Assembly (NCBI RefSeq): GCF_030406405.1
Contig: NZ_JAUEPL010000005.1
Location: 124,001-188,000 of the forward strand
DNA from: Streptomyces ficellus
GTDB taxonomy: Bacteria; Actinomycetota; Actinomycetes; Streptomycetales; Streptomycetaceae
Length of the DNA stretch: 64,000 bases
Direction of reading: 5' to 3'
A program made the position numbers and the translations under genes. Below the pieces are notes generated by a model. That model was not told the DNA's origin and ran no database searches. It saw only the letters and a list, made by a program, of their open reading frames with translations. Shown here piece by piece: positions 60,868 to 64,000 of this stretch (positions are counted from its first letter, which is position 1; the number at the start of each line of letters is the position of its first letter).

Positions 60868-61653
60868 ATGCTGTCGGCCCGAAGCCTGTTCCAGGAGATC
60901 CTCGACAACGACGACTCCTACCAACTGTTCTGTTCCATCGCGGCCAGCGGGGAGACCCAGGGAGGCTGGGAGAACGCCCGCATCGCCGCCCTCGTACCCG
61001 AGAGCCTGCGGCATCTCGCGCCCAAGATCACCCGGCACGGGGCCGACGAGGACAAGCACGGACGGATCTTCAACGCCCTGCTGAAGAAGCGCGGGCTGGA
61101 CCCGGCCCCCGTCCCGCCGGAGACCGACTACACGATGCTGCTGGAGCGGCGTGGCATCGGCCTCGCCCACGACAAGCTGCGCCGCGACGAGCCGCTCACC
61201 GAGCACGACATCCTCGTCTACCTCTCGCACAGCCGGGTCACCGAACAGCGCGCCGCCGACCAGATGCAGATGCTCGTCAGGTACTTCGGCGACCACCCCG
61301 AGGTCGGCAAGGCCCTGAAGATGATCTGCGACGACGAGGACAACCACCTCGCGTACTGCCACGAGGAACTGCTGGGCCTCGCGTACGCCGGACACGGCCG
61401 CACCATCCAGCGCACCCTGCGCGAGTGCGCCCTGGCCGAGATCGCCGTCTACCGCGACGTCAGCCTCGCCGTCATGGACCACATGGGCCGCATCCTGAAG
61501 TGGCCGCGCGCCAAGCAGGCGGCTCTCGCCATGGGCATCCACGGAATGTACGCGTACGAGAAGGCCGGCGGCTGGCGGCGCATGGTCAGCCTGACGATGC
61601 CGGAACGGCGCAACGCGCTGGGCGGACCGGCCGAAACCGCCCCCGTCTTCTGA
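60868..61653 (+). CDS. Ferritin-like superfamily diiron protein
   Basis: A 261-residue helical protein. ITRHGADEDKHGRIFNALL near residue 60 and CDDEDNHLAYCHEELLG near 155 give E/D-x-x-H pairs of a diiron four-helix bundle. The beginning SLFQEILDNDDSYQLFCSIA resembles a group of actinobacterial ferritin-like proteins of unknown substrate. ATG 60868 is chosen over 60838 because GAGGTGG is about eight bases before it. It is next to, and convergent with, the CorA gene. The role could be oxidation of a small molecule or iron handling. Confidence 0.7.
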   Translation: MLSARSLFQEILDNDDSYQLFCSIAASGETQGGWENARIAALVPESLRHLAPKITRHGADEDKHGRIFNALLKKRGLDPAPVPPETDYTMLLERRGIGLAHDKLRRDEPLTEHDILVYLSHSRVTEQRAADQMQMLVRYFGDHPEVGKALKMICDDEDNHLAYCHEELLGLAYAGHGRTIQRTLRECALAEIAVYRDVSLAVMDHMGRILKWPRAKQAALAMGIHGMYAYEKAGGWRRMVSLTMPERRNALGGPAETAPVF

Positions 61654-61685
61654 GCCACCGGCAGCCACCGGCCCCTGCCGCCTCC

Positions 61686-62669
61686 CTACAGCCAGCCCCG
61701 CCGCTTGAACAGCCGGTACAGGTCGGCGACCGCCACGGCCATCACGGTGATCACCGCCGGGTAGCCCAGGACCCAGTTCAACTCGGGCATGTGGTCGAAG
61801 TTCATGCCGTAGACGCCGGCGACCATCGTGGGCACCGCGGCCATCGCCGCCCACGCCGAGATCTTCCGCATGTCGTCGTTCTGCCGCACGCCCATCTGCG
61901 CGAGATGGGCCGACAGGATGTCCGACAGCAGCCGGTCGAGCCCCTCCACCTGCTCGGTGGCGCGGATCAGATGGTCGCTGACGTCCCGGAAGAACGGCTG
62001 GGAGGCCTCGCTGATGAACGGCACGCCCGCGCCCGCGAGCCGGGAGATGGGGGCGGCCAGCGGTCCGGTGGCCCGGCGGAACTCCAGCACCTGGCGCTTG
62101 AACATATAGATCCGTGACGCCGTGTTCTTCGCGTCGCCGCCCGTGGGCTGGAAGACCTCCGTCTCCATCTCCTCCAGGTCGACCTGGAGCTCGCCCGCCA
62201 CCTCGATGTAGTGGTCCACGATGGCGTCGCTGATCGCGTACAGCACGGACGTCGGCCCCTGCTTGAGCACCTCCGGCTCGGACTCCAGCCGCGTGCGTAC
62301 GGCCGCCAGCGGCGCCCCCTCCCCGTGCCGGACGGTCACCACGAAGGAATCGCCCAGGAACACCATCACCTCGCCGGTCGTGACGGTGTCGCTCTCCGGC
62401 TCGTACAGCACCGGCTTGAGGACCATGAACAGCGAGTCGTCGTACACCTCCAGCTTCGGCCGCTGATGCGCCTTGAGAGCGTCCTCGACCGCCAGCGGAT
62501 GCAGCCCGAACTCCTCGGAGACGTGCTCGAACTCGCTCTCCGTCGGCTCGTGCAGACCGATCCACAGGAACGCGTCGCCGGATGCCCGCGCCGCTTCGAG
62601 GGCGTCGGAGAAGTCGGAGGGGCCCTTGCTGCGCTGCCCGTCCCGGTAGATGGCACAGTCCACGATCAC
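61686..62669 (-). CDS. corA: CorA-family Mg2+/Co2+ transporter
   Basis: A 327-residue membrane protein. The large N-terminal cytoplasmic domain (LWIGLHEPTESEFE, HPLAVEDALKAHQRPKLEVY) is followed by a coiled-coil stalk and two C-terminal helices with the family motif YGMNFDHMPEL near residue 292. It forms a pentameric Mg2+/Co2+ channel. Start GTG 62669 (VIVDCAIYRDG) has GGGGGAG ten bases upstream; GTG 62663 is an alternative. It is divergent from the histidine phosphatase, 62 bases apart. Confidence 0.93.
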   Translation of the reverse strand: MIVDCAIYRDGQRSKGPSDFSDALEAARASGDAFLWIGLHEPTESEFEHVSEEFGLHPLAVEDALKAHQRPKLEVYDDSLFMVLKPVLYEPESDTVTTGEVMVFLGDSFVVTVRHGEGAPLAAVRTRLESEPEVLKQGPTSVLYAISDAIVDHYIEVAGELQVDLEEMETEVFQPTGGDAKNTASRIYMFKRQVLEFRRATGPLAAPISRLAGAGVPFISEASQPFFRDVSDHLIRATEQVEGLDRLLSDILSAHLAQMGVRQNDDMRKISAWAAMAAVPTMVAGVYGMNFDHMPELNWVLGYPAVITVMAVAVADLYRLFKRRGWL

Positions 62670-62731
62670 GGCGCGTATTCTCCCCCGGCGCCCGGCCCCG
62701 CGCACCTGTGATGCCGCCTACGCTGGCAGAC

Positions 62732-63418
62732 ATGGCCACGTTGATCCTCGTACGGCACGGACGCTCGACCGCCAACACCTCGGGTGTGCTCGCGGGCCGG
62801 ACGCCCGGTGTCGCCCTCGACGAGCGCGGCGCCGCCCAGGCCGCGGCTCTGCCCGCGCGGCTGGCCGGCGTGCCGCTCGCCGCCGCCGTCACCAGCCCGT
62901 TGCAGCGCTGCCTGGAGACCCTCCAGCCGCTGCTGGCCGCCCGGCCGGGGCTTGCGCTGCACACCGACGAGCGGATCGGCGAGTGCGACTACGGCGACTG
63001 GTCGGGGCGCAAGCTGGCCGAACTCGCCGACGAGCCGCTGATGGAGGTCGTCCAGCAGCACCCGTCCGACGCCGCCTTCCCGGGCGGCGAGTCGATGCGC
63101 GCCATGCAGAGCCGCGCCGTCGACGCCGTGCGCGGATGGAACGCGCGCGTGGAGGCGGAATACGGGGAGGACGCGGTGTATGTGATGTGCTCGCACGGAG
63201 ACGTCATCAAGTCCGTCGTGGCCGACGCACTCGGTATGCATCTCGATCTGTTCCAGCGGATCCATGTGGATCCTTGTTCCGTGACGGCGATCCGTTACAC
63301 CCGGCTGAGGCCTTTTCTCGTACGGCTCGGCGACACCGGTGAGCTCGGTGGGCTGATGCCGCGTGAGGACACCGGCGCTGGGACCGCGGAGGTGGGCGGC
63401 GGCGCGGGCGCGTCGTGA
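62732..63418 (+). CDS. Histidine phosphatase family protein (MSMEG_4193 type)
   Basis: A 228-residue phosphatase/mutase. LILVRHGRSTANTSGVL with the catalytic RHG near residue 8, GRKLAELADEPLMEVVQ, and VMCSHGDVIKSVVADALGM with the second His near 155 mark the family. It dephosphorylates small molecules, exact substrate unknown. ATG 62732 starts MATLILVRHG; TACGCT seven bases before it suggests a leaderless transcript. It is followed by the DUF3090 gene, a pair that I recall being conserved in actinobacteria. Confidence 0.9.
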   Translation: MATLILVRHGRSTANTSGVLAGRTPGVALDERGAAQAAALPARLAGVPLAAAVTSPLQRCLETLQPLLAARPGLALHTDERIGECDYGDWSGRKLAELADEPLMEVVQQHPSDAAFPGGESMRAMQSRAVDAVRGWNARVEAEYGEDAVYVMCSHGDVIKSVVADALGMHLDLFQRIHVDPCSVTAIRYTRLRPFLVRLGDTGELGGLMPREDTGAGTAEVGGGAGAS

Positions 63419-63483
63419 TCGATCGGCACAGTAGGGTGGACGGGCCGCAGGGCCGTCCACCATCGAAGCAAGGGAGAGGGAAC

Positions 63484-64000
63484 GTGTCCCGTCAGGTATT
63501 CCTCTATGACCCACCGGAGCGCTTCGTGGCCGGCACGGTCGGGCTGCCTGGCCGTCGTACGTTCTTCCTCCAGGCCTCCGCCGGGGGCCGGGTCACCAGC
63601 GTCGCCCTGGAGAAGACCCAGGTGGCCGCGCTCGCCGAGCGGATCGATGAACTGCTGGACGAGGTGGTGCGCCGTACCGGGGGCAATGCCCCGGTGCCCG
63701 CGGTCGCCCCTTCCGACATCACCGACACCGCGCCCCTGGACTCCCCCGTGGAGGAGGAGTTCCGGGTCGGCACGATGGCGCTGGCCTGGGACGGCGAGGA
63801 ACAGCGCATGATCGTGGAGGCGCAGGCGCTGGTCGAGCTGGACGTGGACTCCGAGGAGGACCTCGCGGAGGCCGAGGAGCGGCTGCTCCAGGACGAGGAG
63901 AACGGCCCGCCGATGCTGCGCGTCCGGCTGACCGGCGCACAGGCGAGGGCCTTCGCCAAACGCGCGCTCGACGTGGTCAACGCCGGGCGCCCGCCGTGCC
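63484..64000 (+). CDS. DUF3090 family protein, 3' end outside window
   Basis: The first ~172 residues of a protein of the DUF3090 family (YDPPERFVAGTVGLPGRRTFFLQA at the start, then RVTSVALEKTQVAALAERIDELL and MALAWDGEEQRMIVEAQA). DUF3090 proteins (~180-200 residues) are conserved in actinobacteria, next to the histidine phosphatase, with unknown function. GTG 63484 has GGGAGAGGG nine or so bases upstream. The frame is open to the end of the window. Confidence 0.88.
   Translation, partial: MSRQVFLYDPPERFVAGTVGLPGRRTFFLQASAGGRVTSVALEKTQVAALAERIDELLDEVVRRTGGNAPVPAVAPSDITDTAPLDSPVEEEFRVGTMALAWDGEEQRMIVEAQALVELDVDSEEDLAEAEERLLQDEENGPPMLRVRLTGAQARAFAKRALDVVNAGRPPC

Overview
This is a stretch of a Streptomyces chromosome. 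The evidence is a very high GC content with third-position GC bias, two chaplin genes (a short ChpH-type and a long ChpC-type with an LAXTG sorting signal), a SoxR with the actinomycete iron-sulphur motif, many TetR regulators, and several genes that look leaderless. From memory, the core order (DUF3090, histidine phosphatase, chpC/chpH, gluconate genes, soxR, ALDH/ADH) resembles the SCO1664-SCO1706 part of S. coelicolor, inverted. I could not check this. No phage, transposase, CRISPR array or antibiotic cluster is visible.

Layout. 1-8.2 kb: the C-terminal part of a molybdopterin oxidoreductase, a CitMHS-type citrate transporter with an MFS exporter, and a TetR divergent from an APC permease/amidohydrolase pair. 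8.2-16.5 kb: catabolic genes (aldehyde and alcohol dehydrogenases, MHS transporter, two acyl-CoA-type TetR regulators, acyl-CoA dehydrogenase, MaoC dehydratase), then soxR. 16.5-24.1 kb: DUF2267, a small heat-shock protein, a Zn-ribbon protein, a penicillin acylase with a broken signal peptide, an alpha/beta hydrolase and a Tat-exported DUF1343 muramidase-like protein. 24.3-31.8 kb: an SDR/acyl-CoA synthetase/TetR operon, a lysyl oxidase and a kinase-like/acyl-CoA dehydrogenase operon. 31.9-39.9 kb: a glucarate-dehydratase-like enolase, an MBL-fold hydrolase, a His-rich metal-binding protein, a quinone reductase, DUF202 and Nudix genes, an FAD dehydrogenase, a VOC protein and an ASCH gene remnant. 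39.9-52.2 kb: sugar genes (gntP-type transporter, gntK, GntR; xylA, xylB, GH31 alpha-xylosidase, ROK repressor), an AnsP-type permease, an RluA-type pseudouridine synthase, a decayed SpoIIE-type phosphatase and tRNA-Leu(GAG). 52.3-64 kb: M20 peptidase, chaplins, and conserved actinobacterial genes including a RecD-like protein that seems to have lost its ATPase motifs.

How the parts work together. The strongest theme is transcriptional wiring. A 19-bp-type operator AAACTA-N7-TAGTTT occurs both between the TetR and acyl-CoA dehydrogenase genes at 13.1 kb and in front of the ALDH/ADH operon at 8.3 kb. A second motif close to ATACCGACCGGTCGGTAT occurs three times, before the MHS transporter, the SDR/acyl-CoA synthetase/TetR operon and the kinase/acyl-CoA dehydrogenase operon. 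A third, TCTAAGCGCTTGCTCA, flanks the TetR and MaoC genes at 14.7-15.9 kb. These suggest small local TetR regulons controlling alcohol, fatty-acid or branched-acid breakdown. The gluconate and xylose blocks each carry a matching regulator and candidate operators.

Several intergenic regions carry simple tandem repeats (17.7, 24.2, 26.8, 35.7-36.1, 60.6 kb). I found three broken or remnant genes: penicillin acylase, ASCH and SpoIIE/HATPase.
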